Below, one piece after another: positions 11,429 to 22,542 of a stretch of 64,000 bases of DNA; the stretch's first letter is position 1; every line of letters begins with the position of its first letter. Made by a program: the position numbers and the translations under genes. The stretch comes from Erigeron canadensis (taxonomy: Eukaryota > Streptophyta > Magnoliopsida > Asterales > Asteraceae). The notes under the pieces were generated by a model. It was not told the origin of the DNA, ran no database searches, and saw only the letters and a program-made list of their open reading frames with translations. The DNA is taken from contig NC_057761.1 of the NCBI RefSeq assembly GCF_010389155.1, positions 20,338,501 to 20,402,500 of the forward strand. The letters run 5' to 3'.

Positions 11429-12636
11429 ATGGGGCATATGCTACATTATGTAATGTATTAGTAGCAACATGAACCCTTGCAATAATAAATTAGTTGATTA
11501 GAGTAATGTTTCACCTCTAGTTTGGAAAAAGGATCAAAATTCACCTAAGATGAACTTTAACGCACGCAACCGCCTAAAACATAATCAATATTGTAACGGT
11601 ACCGTGTTTGTAATCCTTTTTTGCACTAATTAATGATCAACAAAATATATTTATAGAAGGATAAAGAAGTGTGTGTGGGACAACCCAACCAGAACAGTAC
11701 TAAAAATATGTATCTAGCTAAACACTAATCATTTTTACCCATGGCCCAACTTGTGAGACCCAGTCAATTTACTACCTCTATTCTAAAGACTTCCATTTAG
11801 CAATAATGTAAGTTAAGGGATGACCATACGTGCTTGAGATCTAATAATCCAAAATAGAGGGTACCATCCAAGTAGATCAGTGCAGGAAGAATTCATTCGT
11901 GGCTATTCTAGCAGCCCTCCTACCATCCAAGTAGATCACTGTAGCACACACTCAGTAAGGGAACAATGTATTCCTCTTGTCCTTGGCAGCCCTCCAATGG
12001 AGGTTGTAGTCATAAACGCACAGTTGGTCAATCCCTGTCAAAGAGATGTACCTTGTCTTTGAAGTTGCTTGTTCTTTACCTATCATAATCCCCCAACATG
12101 AAGTTCTCTTGACCGGATACAAACACTTACAACATAAGCCTACATATATATTGACTGGCATGGTCAAGAAACAGATAATTTAAATCTAAGTACATGTTAA
12201 AAGCATTTAAATCATCAAGCAGGAAAAAGCACATTAATATACTCGTAAGTAGGACACTGATCCAGCATACGTCATTAGGTTGTAAAAATGTTCATGTTGG
12301 AAAAAGGTTCAAAAGTCATAACCACGTAGGATCAGTAAGAAAAAATCTTTAATCAAAATGGGTTGGCTGCACTTGGACTTGGGTTGACCCAAAACACTTT
12401 TCGTCCAAAATACTAAATGGTATGTACAACTATATAAATAGTTTATCAAAATCTTTATATTACTAGCATTTAAAATTAATTATTTATGTAAAACGCTGAA
12501 GGTGGTTTATACATTATAGATGAACTTCAAGGGAGTGAGGGACTATAGCACTATTCACCTATTTTTAAAACCATTTGAACCATTATACAAGAGAACATAA
12601 CCCCAAGCAACCGACACATAAGTTAATGGGCCAAAA
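11429..12636. other. Duplicated 3'-side spacer of the maturase locus, copy 1
   Basis: Matches about 40686-42000. Around 11862-12040 the motif CCATCCAAGTAGATCA occurs twice, 60-70 bp apart, in both segments. No protein can be supported. The short open frame at 11880-12062 is not preserved in the second copy, so it is unlikely to be coding. Confidence 0.5.
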
Positions 12637-14946
12637 TTAGCACATCAGATGATTATTGTTAAAAAGAAACAGAGGAGAGTGGTTAAAAGCATGCTTACCG
12701 TTACAGAATGATATTTCATTTCCATGAACCAAATGAAATATCTGACACAAAAACAGATCCTTCAAATGCTGCTTACATAACCCAATCCTCGTCCCATGTA
12801 AACTTGCATGAATACTGCTCGAAAATCCCGTTTTCCAAACAGGAAACTGTTGTCTTTGCATAACATGAACAGTATAAACAAATGGTGCAGCAGCTCTACG
12901 CACAATTACAAAGCAAGTAGAAGGTCGAGATTTACTTACTGCTCTTGCCAACGATAGTACACACAAACCGCTATATGGAATCCCATACAGTAATCCTTTA
13001 TCATAAGAAACATCCTGATTTTCCAAAATCGCATTGACAAAATCATTTTCAAAATCTTCAGTTAATGGGAGTCTGTGCAAATCCGAGTCAAATTTCCACT
13101 CTATCTCACACTCTTATTATTTGGGAAATAAAATATGAGGTAAATGAAAAGACTATCTCACACTCATGTAATCTATACTTTGTTGCTAGTGTACGAATAC
13201 AAGATTTCCTAACTTTTTAAGTAGCTATACTTCAACAAAGTTATCACATATCGTTGGAGACACATTCATATAGTCTTCAATGGGGCAATAACTTCTGTGA
13301 TGGAATATGACTCAGAAGAGTTGCTAGATTGAGGCAAAAGGGTAACAGTAGATTTAGTCTCAGAAGAAACATAATTTTTGGCATGGTTTTGAAATGTATA
13401 AAACGAATCTTTTAGGTCGTCAGGTAATGCTTCTTCAGCGATAAACTTGGATATAATACTTTCTACAGTCTCAGTAGATTTCACATCTATGTCCCGCATC
13501 CATACTTTTAGTAAGAATTTATACCAATGATCAGTTTCCATTCCTTACTACGAAAACACTTGGCTCAGAACCGAACTACTGTCAGCAAGATATTTGATTT
13601 CTGATTCCTTAACTCTTTTGAATCCATGACCCAACACTTTTTTACCAATTCTGATTGTCCCCTCATCCCATGGCTCTTGTTTTTGTAACGCAAATAACTC
13701 ACCTTTTTCCTTCAACTGCAGGACTATTTTTCACAGTCCTCTTGATAATCTTGCCAATAAATTGAACACCTCGAGAATCATTACAATGCAGGATAGCTGT
13801 CTTACTATCACAATCCAAATAAAGAGATTCCAGAATGTAGGTTTCTATCTCAGACTTTAAAGTCAAAATCACTTCTTTGGAACCCTTCATGACTACAAGA
13901 ATTAACCGACAGCAATGTACCCTGACTCCCGACAAAACTTCTTCTTTTCTATGACCAGGGCCAATCGGTCTCCTAAACCAGCTGCGCATGCAGCTTTGAA
14001 TTAGACTCTCACCCATCACATTGACTATCATCTGCAGCGTCAATAACTTCATGTTTCATTGACAAATTACGGATTTCACTATCAAACATATCAAGATACA
14101 TATTCATCAAGACTGGAGACAATATGCCCGCTTGTGGTAAACCGTGTGGCATTTAGCAAATCCTCTAAACTCCATGTTTATAACACCAGCTTCAAACAAG
14201 CTATGAATTATACCATATAATCTGGGATCTTCGATCTTAGTCTCCATTGTCGAGATAAGCTTAGAAAGAATCCAAGTGTCAAGCTATTTGTTAAGTACAA
14301 ACGTGAACCACCAGTCTGCATTCGAGATTTTTTTACGAATGTACTTCAAAGCTGAGGAATGACCCCTTCCACTTCGACACCCGTCTAATTACTCCTTATT
14401 CACTCCCCTCGTTGAAATAGAATAAACATTAGAGCTGATATCAAAATCCCCAGAAGATAATTCTTTTGCAAACGAGTCAAAGTAAATATCGTCGCACTCG
14501 GATGCTAAGTCAACATTAGAGTTAACCCGAATACTATTATCATAAGCATCTTGAAGAGTATAACGATTAGCAATGACCTTTTCAAACAAATTATGAAACT
14601 TTCCGTCCCTGTATTGATCTTTTACACGTCTCTTTATACGAAGCTCGAGAAACCTCTTTAAATCTAATCGGGTCAAAGGTTTCTTTTCGTCATCGATTGT
14701 AGAAGATTCTTGAACCAATGATGCTAAGTTGGTTGCTAATGACAATTTTCCAAGCTAAGTTAATTCAATTAACCGAATGACCAATATATCGTTTTCCTCC
14801 TGCAAGGACAGGCATTTTATCACTAATATATAATCTATTTAGCATAAATATATGGTACCTGTGTAAAGGGGTGAGATAATGAAAGAGTGAAGATGTTTGA
14901 TCCTACTGTTTATAAGTTTTATTCTGCTGCTGCTGCTGCAAATCAT
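12637..14946 (-). pseudogene. Nuclear intron maturase pseudogene, copy 1
   Basis: Pieces of the maturase encoded intact at 42012-44576 appear here in the same order but in different frames: 14389-14745 (N-terminal SLATNLASLVQESS region), 13699-14052 (RT-derived HCCR and GVQFIGKIIKR), 13266-13541, and 12637-13080 (C-terminal end of domain X and tail). Compared with the intact copy it lacks about 100 bp between CACCCGT and CTCCTTATTC near 14385, and has a large deletion near 13090-13260 that removes most of domain X. Further small indels break the frame. The intron that is 177 bp in the intact copy is reduced to about 58 bp here (14801-14858). It is not expected to make a functional splicing factor. 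Confidence 0.92.
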
Positions 14947-14955
14947 TGAATTATT

Positions 14956-15358
14956 GTAAATTTTTGACTCCCTATTTATAAGTGTCATACAGCCTACTGT
15001 TTATAAGTTTACAACGGTCGACACCTTATATTCACTTTTCCTTTATAATAAGTAGACTCTCTATTTTGAAAAATATTTAAAAAGTTGTTAAATGCAAAAG
15101 TATTAGATTACCTTTAATAAATACTCATTATGGAAAAAAATTTTATAAACTACCAAATTTACTCTTGATGAATTAATTTACACTCCAAACCTTTATTTTA
15201 ATAATTAACACTTTAAGCTCTTATCTTTTAAATTATTCCACTGTCACCTTTATATCAACCTATACAAATTGACACCGCCACCACCAATAATACCGTCACC
15301 AACACCACTAGACCGTCGTCTCCGCCACCGCTGCCGCATTGCACGGATACTATGCTAG
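14956..15358 (+). mobile_element. Helitron 3' end, small non-autonomous element (5' end uncertain)
   Basis: The sequence ends GCATTGCACGGATAC TATGCTAG then T (CTAG at 15355-15358), with a potential short stem in the preceding GC-rich part. It matches the 3' tails at 1299 and 63534. It lies immediately outside the right edge of segmental copy 1. The 5' terminus is not resolved; the left coordinate is the duplication edge, not a proven element boundary. Confidence 0.5.
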
Positions 15359-15679
15359 TAATTACTAATAATTACCATCTCATCTTAGGAAACAACTAAA
15401 CTCGTACCACACAAATTGGCTATTTAGAAAATGTGAATGTTAACTTAATTTTGATACATAAATTATGAAAAAAAATAAAAAATAAAAAACTTTAGCATTT
15501 GACATCAAGAAATACGTCATTATATAATGCTGAAGTCCTGAGAACATGAGCCGTCAAAATTGATTTTAAAACCACGTAGACATAACATAAAATGTCCCTC
15601 ACGAAGTGATATGAGACGGTAGCAAAATAGCATAAAGTTTAGATATTGTTCATCAAGCATATCTCTTTTAACACTAAAA

Positions 15680-15710
15680 CTAGATTTTTATCCCGCGGGA
15701 AACCGCGGAT
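15680..15710 (-). other. Helitron 3' terminal hairpin and CTAG end
   Basis: The minus strand reads CCGCGG-TTT-CCGCGG, then ATAAAAAT and CTAG with T beyond. The six-base GC stem lies about 10 bases from the end, as expected for the Helitron termination signal recognised in rolling-circle transposition. Confidence 0.9.
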
Positions 15711-15901
15711 CGATTTTAAAAAAACGAAAATTTACACTAAATATATTAGCTATATATAATGGGAAAGTAATGAAATAACATTAGATATAAACATAGAAAA
15801 GTAGGAATTGTAGATTAGATATTACAAATAATAGGAGTATTTGTAGCAAAACATGTTTACTGCTTGAATGTAATAAGACATGAGCAGCATCTTCACAAGC
15901 A

Positions 15902-18900
15902 TTATAGCACTTCTTTGTAGACCACATTTGTGGTTGTGTTCTTCACTTCAAAGTTTTCATCTTGTATTAGAATTTTCAATCCTTTTTTGCTTTTGACTCT
16001 CGAGACTGCTACATACAATTGGCCATGACTAAAAACTGGCCGTGGAAGATACAAACCAACACGATCGAGTGATTGTCCTTGGCTCTTGTTTATCGTCATA
16101 GCAAAGCATGCTGAAATAGGGAATTGCTTTCGACAAATCTTAACTGGAATCCTTTTATCCGATGGAGTCATCTTTAACCTTGAAATTAAAGTGTGAGTGC
16201 CAATGTTTGTTCCTGTGATGATTTTAGCTTCTATCACATGTTTTCCCAATCTCATCACTTGTAAACGCGTGCCATTACACAAGCCATTTTGTTGATCAAG
16301 GTTTCGCAATAACATAACAGGGACTCCAACCTTCATCACCAACTTATGATTCGGTAATCCGGCCAATCTAAGTCCATTTATTACTTCTGATGAGAACAAA
16401 GCTGCATCAGTTGCGTTGGTATCTTCAGATTCACATAAGTTGTCGGAATTGAGATATGTCATCTCCTCACCGGGCATCATTTCTAACAGCTTCTCATTTA
16501 TGGTTCCCACCACATCATGAGTTGGTGCAAGAATAGCACGTTGTTGAAAAAACATTGGATCCTGCAAACTATTTAGCATATCTGGATATGTAAAGTTAAT
16601 CAACTCTGAAAGGGGATCATTTGATTCAGCCACTAACAGATCCTTTGGTATTTGAATTTCTGCTTCCCCATCGTTTTCATCACCTAGAACCCCATCTCCC
16701 ACTTTTAAAATCCATTCAGCAAATTTCTTGAACCTCTTGTAAATCTTGTTGTTGTGTTCCAACTTTTAGCCTCATATTGACAGTCAATTTAAGCACTATA
16801 CAATGATGCCATATATATGAGGAATTTAGACTTGCATTTACAATCATGCTTCTGGTTCTTTTTGTTATGACAGGCAAGATTTGTTTAAAGTCACCGCCAA
16901 AGACCACTACTTTGCCTCTAAAAACTTTGTCTTTGCTGTTTGGTTGGGTTGATCTTAGAATATCCCTCATTGTTCTATCATGAGCTTCAAAACAATGTTT
17001 GTGTATCATGGGAGCTTCATCCCAAATGATCAATTTACTGATCTTGATTAATGCTGCCAATTCACTGCATGGATCTATGGAACAAATAGAGTTTTTAGTG
17101 ATGTTAATTGGGATAACAAACCTTGAATGTGCAGTCCTTCCACCACTTAGTAAAAGTGATGCTATTCCACTTGAGGCTACATTTAGCACAATTTGTCCTT
17201 GGGATCGTAATGCAGCTGTTAGAGTCTTCCAAAGATAAGTTTTCCCTGTACCTCCATATCCATAAACGAAGAAAACTCCTTCATCGTTTTTAGCAACAGA
17301 ACTAATAACGGTATCATACAACTGTTTCTGTTCAACAGTTAAGCAGGCTAACAACTGTTGATGTTCAATACTTAGTGCCCTTTTATCATAAAGCAGTTCA
17401 TTGGCAATTAAGCGGTTATTGAGTGATGCAATATAATTTGTAGTGTGGAAAGGCATGTCGGGAAAGTTTCTGAGGGTACTACCATTGTTAAGTAACAATT
17501 GCTCGATATATGATAGGCAGAGATTGTGAATATCTTCTTCTTGAAGCTGCAAACCTTTAATATATAAAAATGGGATTACAAACATAGTGTTTTCTGTTTA
17601 ATTTTACTTAATCATTCAACTGAAAAATGTATATAAAGAGTAAATGAAATTACCTGGGCAGTTTAAGATTCTTCTTTGCATATGTAACATATCTTCACTT
17701 AAAACTTTACATGTTTTCTTCCATAAAACATCTGGCCGTGCTACAGAAGTTGAAAGTAACAATTGGACAAAGAAGGTTCTGAGATATGATGTTGTTGCCC
17801 AATGAGATGCTTCCAAAATTGCATCAACATATTCTTTATCATCATCTAAAAGTCGTAACTCGAAACATGCTTCTTTGTAACTATCACATTTACGTCCATT
17901 GACTGTTATGATTTCCTCGTAACATTTTGGTCCAACAACATGATTGAGCAGGATTCTTAAATAATATACTTTACCAAGAGATGGTGGGACATAGCATATC
18001 CTCCCTATAGAACCACGTCCTTCAACAGTTCTTCGTTGCCATATCCTTTTGCTACGTATCCAAACATCAAAATTGTGGGATTTCGACATACTTCAAGGTT
18101 CTTGCAAATTTATCTTCTGCATTTAATTTCATCCATTGAAGGAACTTTGAATGATTGACAGTTGGATTTGAAACAACATCACATAACTGGGCTTCATCAT
18201 CATATACTATGCTCTGTTCATTTTCACAGTGAAATGGCAAGATTTCAATAGGAGGGTATCTATAATGAATATCAAAGCCGAATATTCGCCAAGCTGCTTC
18301 AGAAGCGGAAACGTGCCTTAATTTAATTGTTGTAAAACAAATGTTAGATATATATATATTTTTGTTATTCAATTATTTGACCTATGTAAAATACAAAGTG
18401 CAAGGGTTTAATTAGAATTATGTAAAATTACCTGCAATCCAGGTAATTCTCCACCTCATCTTTGGGTTTGTTGTTCTGAGTTGTTGTACCATCTACATTG
18501 GTTTGATACACAGTTGCCGTAACTCTATCGGGTCCTTTGTTTATATATTTGAACAAATACTTGATTGAGCCTGATTGGTTGCACCATTCTACGTTAATGT
18601 GACATTGGTATCTTCGGAGAAGTGTAGCATTGTAAGGTACCACCATGCTGTTATCAAGAGGAATACCATTTTTTTCTATGGTAATTCCTGAATTACGACG
18701 TCTATATACAGGATAACCTTCAGAATCGACAACCGTTTCATCCTTCCATTTCTTGGGAAAATTCTTTGTACATTTTCCTTTAACCATACAAGGACAGTTG
18801 GGATTTTCAGCTCTACAAGGTCCATGCATCATGAACTGTTTGACAAGTTCATACAACTCTGGATCTTCTTTTGGGTCTGGTATTTCGGCACTAATGTATT

Positions 18901-20902
18901 TATCGACATCTGTTGCACGTGGAAACTTGTTTGCGGGAGCCAAAAACAAACAAATATGAGCATGAGGTAGGCCTCTTTTTTGAAACTCCACTGTATAAAT
19001 AACTGCAAGTTTTACCAAATTATGATAGTAAATATATAATTTCAATGTTAAAAAATAGACATACAATATATGTATAGGATACATAGGAGATCCACATTAA
19101 TACCTGCTTGCACCGGACCAAAGAATTCCTCTTCCACGAAATCGTTTATAATTTCATCCAATTTAATCTTGAACATTCTAGATATTATACCCGGCCTGTC
19201 TTCGGGGGTTAGATTTTTGTCAATCAAACAGCGGTAAATCTCGGGCCAATTGGGGTTGCAAGTAATAGTAATAAACAAATCTGGATATCCGACTGACTTG
19301 CATATAGCCATTGCATCCAAGTACTTTTGCATCATGTACCTGCTCCCACCGGTAAACGATGAAGGAATTAATATACGCTTACCAGTCTCTGATGCATCAA
19401 TGGTGCCATTTTCGATATTTGTTGTCAAATTTTGGAAGGTATCGGTTCTGAGTTTTTTCTGGTTACATTTAACATATGACAATCGGTCAGCTTCTACCAT
19501 TGTGTAACCATCAACAGAGAACTGATGGTACAATTTCCCTACATGAAGTAACAGTGAATACTCATTCGGTCTGTCTTGCATTCTGTAGCAAAAGAATTCC
19601 CTCATAGTCAGTTTTGTTCTCCTTTTGGTTGAATCTTCTGCTATGCCTCTGTGTTTGATACCTAGATGGAAACCATCTTCTACAAATGGAAAGATGAGTG
19701 GATATTGAAGAGCCAGATAAGAAGGATGCAACTCACTAATCCTTTAAAGACCACCTGACTGTTTTCTCAGTATAATGTCTCTAGGTTCAAGTGAATCTAT
19801 GTCTCCAATTATTAATCCAGCTACTTCTGAAGTTGTTGGCAAATTGTAAAGTCGACCATCTTTATTTCTGTTGGCAATAAGTTTGAGACTTACATCTTGC
19901 CAATCATTATCTTTAACACAATCTCTTACCATCCTAAATGATTTCACAAGAGGGTTGCAAGAATCTAACAACATCTTTAATATGTTGATGGTATCACATT
20001 TGAGATCACTTTTTTTCGTTCTTGACTTATGAGTGCCAGAACTGTCACAATAGCACATGTTGTTTAAAATGAAGTTAATGTTGCATATTTTAAAAAGTAA
20101 AGACATAAGGATGGTCAGGCGTATTTACCTCACAACTTTTTCTCTATTTTCCGCTTCGTTTTCCGAATCAAATATATAAAGTTGCGAGAATTTTGGTTGA
20201 TCACCTTGGGCAGGTAGCAGACTACCCATTCAGTGATAATTTTTTCCTTGTAATCTAAAGACATAGGGTCCTTTACCTTTCAAATTCCCTTGATTGATCT
20301 TACCTCCCATAGATGTGAATGAAAACATCATGTTATATGCTCGTATATGTTTCATGAAATTGTTGGACATGGAATTGTTCCTTGAAAACAAATTTTGTAA
20401 GACAGGTGGAGGTTTGGAAACTGGTGGTAGCTGGACATCACCACCTTTGCAACAGAAGCTAAACGCAGTTTTCTTTCCATTCGGATTACCCCTTAACATT
20501 TCTGCTTCCCATAGCAATGCATTACACTTGGAGCATTGGTATATTTGATCTCCATGATCTTTATACGCTGAAATCATTTGCAAAATTAATCAGAGTGTTG
20601 TATGAAATTTAGATGAAAACACACCAAATCAACATATGGTTACAATGATCCTTACCTAATGACAGACCTTTCCTTTTGACATAAGAATCTTCCAACATCT
20701 CATCATTAATCTCCGAATCTATTCTTGGAATGTCAAAAGAATTTGTAACTTGTGATTTTTGTTTGTTCATGTTCTTTAAATTTGGTGGATTAAATCTGGT
20801 ACGTTTATTTGATTGTTCAAACTTCTGCTTTCCTTTCTTGTTAGATTTTTTTGCTGGAGCTGACGTTTTCGTCTTTTCTCTTGAATTTACTTTAATGTCC
20901 AA
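15902..20902 (-). pseudogene. Helitron Rep/PIF1-helicase gene, inactivated
   Basis: Multi-exon gene read from about 20902 down to 15902. N-terminal zinc-finger-like region: CSKCNALLWEAE and FSFCCKGGDVQLP (20230-20583). Rep (HUH) domain: GLPHAHICLF with the paired histidines, and YLFKYINKG with the candidate catalytic tyrosines (18428-19084). PIF1 helicase: Walker A GYGGTGKT, Walker B IIWDEAPM, GGDFKQILPV (16716-17585), then [20 protein letters not shown] and VAVSR near the end. Introns fit at 19003-19103, 18317-18431 and 17555-17653. Lesions: TGA at 20230-20232 after GKNYH, TAA at about 19744 after QSGGL, a frameshift near 18067-18089 (KYVEIPQF to VWIRSKR), and an extra A near 16720 (GAAATTT) before [11 protein letters not shown]. 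Known function: nicking, strand transfer and unwinding in Helitron rolling-circle transposition. No full-length protein is possible. Confidence 0.93.
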
Positions 20903-20906
20903 TATT

Positions 20907-22040
20907 TCAAATGGTTAAAACCAACTGACTAATCTCTCTACTCACATATATAAAGTAGTAGTTAATCAAATGTAATATGTGTACCTTGAGAAGAAAAGTT
21001 GCCTGTAAGAGTACTTTTGCCTGACCCAAATGTAATTGGACTGATGAATACATTGTTACCATAATGTTCATTCCTTTGTATACCTTGTTATACATTTGTA
21101 AAGTTATGTTTATAGGAATTATAATTACAGCATATGTGAATACTCATAAAGAACATTCTAAAAAAAAGTTAAAGGAATTATATTACCATTATTTATCATT
21201 GAGAAGGGATTGGTAGTAGCGTTGTATTGTACATAATTCGGTGTTTGATTGGTATTGCTTGAACTTGCGGTAGTAAATGTTGAACTGATTCCTGAAGCTA
21301 TCAAATTATATGGGTTAGTCATGGCCACATTTGGTAGAAAACATGTTAATATGTCAATCCACATTTAAGAATGCTAAAACTACATTACCATTGTTTAAAG
21401 CTTTGGTTGCATTCTCGAATGCAAGATACTTATTTCTGGTATTGCTTGAACTTGCGGTAGGAAATGTTGAATTGATTCCTAAACCTATCAAATTATTTGG
21501 GCTAGTCATGGCCAATTTTGGAAGAAAACATGTTAATAGGTCAATCCACATTTAAGAATGGTAAAACTACATTACCATTGTTTAGAGCTTTAGTTGCATT
21601 CTCGAAGATTAGGTACTTATTCCTGGTTGAACATACATTCCTGGTTTGAACTTGATATAGAGAATAACAAATTTCGGTCAAAATTGGGTGTCATATAATT
21701 GGACAAGAGTAATAATTAAACGCATTTTCCATAAATTTGTAGATTAGGACAACATACCATTGGTAATATTTGATAAAGGAGTTGTTGTTAATGGCGTGTT
21801 CTGTGTGGGAGAAGCATGTCTAACCACCTTGTTTTTACGTTAAGCCAAGAAATCCTTCCTTTTCTTCCGGTTAACTGAAGCTTGAGATTCAAACATTGGA
21901 AGTAATATATGTGTGCGAATCTTGGAGCAAGATTGTAATATATTTAGTATTACTTTGATGGACAAGTATAAATCTAAAATGAAAGTTATTTGGGTTCTAG
22001 TACTTTTCAAAAAAACTTCAGCTTCCAACTTCCCTCCATC
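20907..22040 (-). pseudogene. 5' part of the Rep/helicase locus with tandem exon repeats
   Basis: About 190-bp units repeat in tandem: ATTACCATT anchors fall at about 21182, 21384 and 21571 (spacings 202 and 187 bp). Two units on the minus strand encode related Ser/Asn/Thr-rich peptides (NLIASGISSTFTTASSSNTNQ and NLIGLGINSTFPTASSSNTRN), each apparently a small exon ending at AATG|GTAATG. A further open stretch at 21840-22028 ends with a basic KKRKDFLA. No catalytic domain is present. It is probably the low-complexity N-terminal leader of the Helitron protein, but the true start codon was not identified. Confidence 0.5.
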
Positions 22041-22284
22041 ATTTTTTGGAAAATTTGAATTGGTTTAGTGAATATATGATAATGGTTTTTACTGTTTTAC
22101 TTTTAAGTTGTCTTATTTTCATTGGTTTATATGATGAAGGGTAGTTAGTGTTGGTTGTTAATTAATATTTTAAGTCAAACTACATTAAATGACGCCTTGA
22201 CGTGGTAAAAATCATTTTGTCAACTCATTTTTACACCACAAACTTATTTCACCTTTTCCATTTCTCTCTAATCCGAAACAGTAA

Positions 22285-22482
22285 CATGGCGGATCAGGTT
22301 TCTCTCTAATCTAATTTGTGTTTACATTCAATCGATTGCCATTGATTGTATATATTTTTTTTAGTTCAACGTATATACAACACTGGTTTAACACTGTCGT
22401 GTATAGGAGGTTGTGTTTTTTAGGTTTATACATCACTTTTTTCTTTGTTTTTATTAAGTATTTGATTTAGTGCATGTGTGAT

Positions 22483-22542
<60 letters not shown>

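Larger units (their letters stand above)
5315..14955. repeat. Segmental duplication, copy 1
   Basis: This segment and 35345-44585 share the same order of features: three minus-strand SAUR loci, a long shared non-coding stretch, then a minus-strand nuclear maturase locus. Non-coding stretches are also shared, for example the spacer near 7440-7750 with that near 37250-37560, and 9780-10300 with 39540-40200. The right edge is abrupt: copies diverge just after the CTG-rich run and CAAATCATTGAAT (about 14950 here, 44582 there). The left edge is near GAAATGAATTTGATTTAAG. The two copies lie in direct orientation about 30 kb apart. Differences include a 540-bp solo LTR in this copy. Confidence 0.9.

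Noticed and set aside
11880..12062. Possible small protein 3' of the maturase pseudogene
   Set aside because: The copy 2 equivalent has indels that break the frame, so selection is not supported.
18753..18959. Plus-strand open frame over the Helitron Rep domain
   Set aside because: It is antisense to the HUH region and has no protein features of its own.
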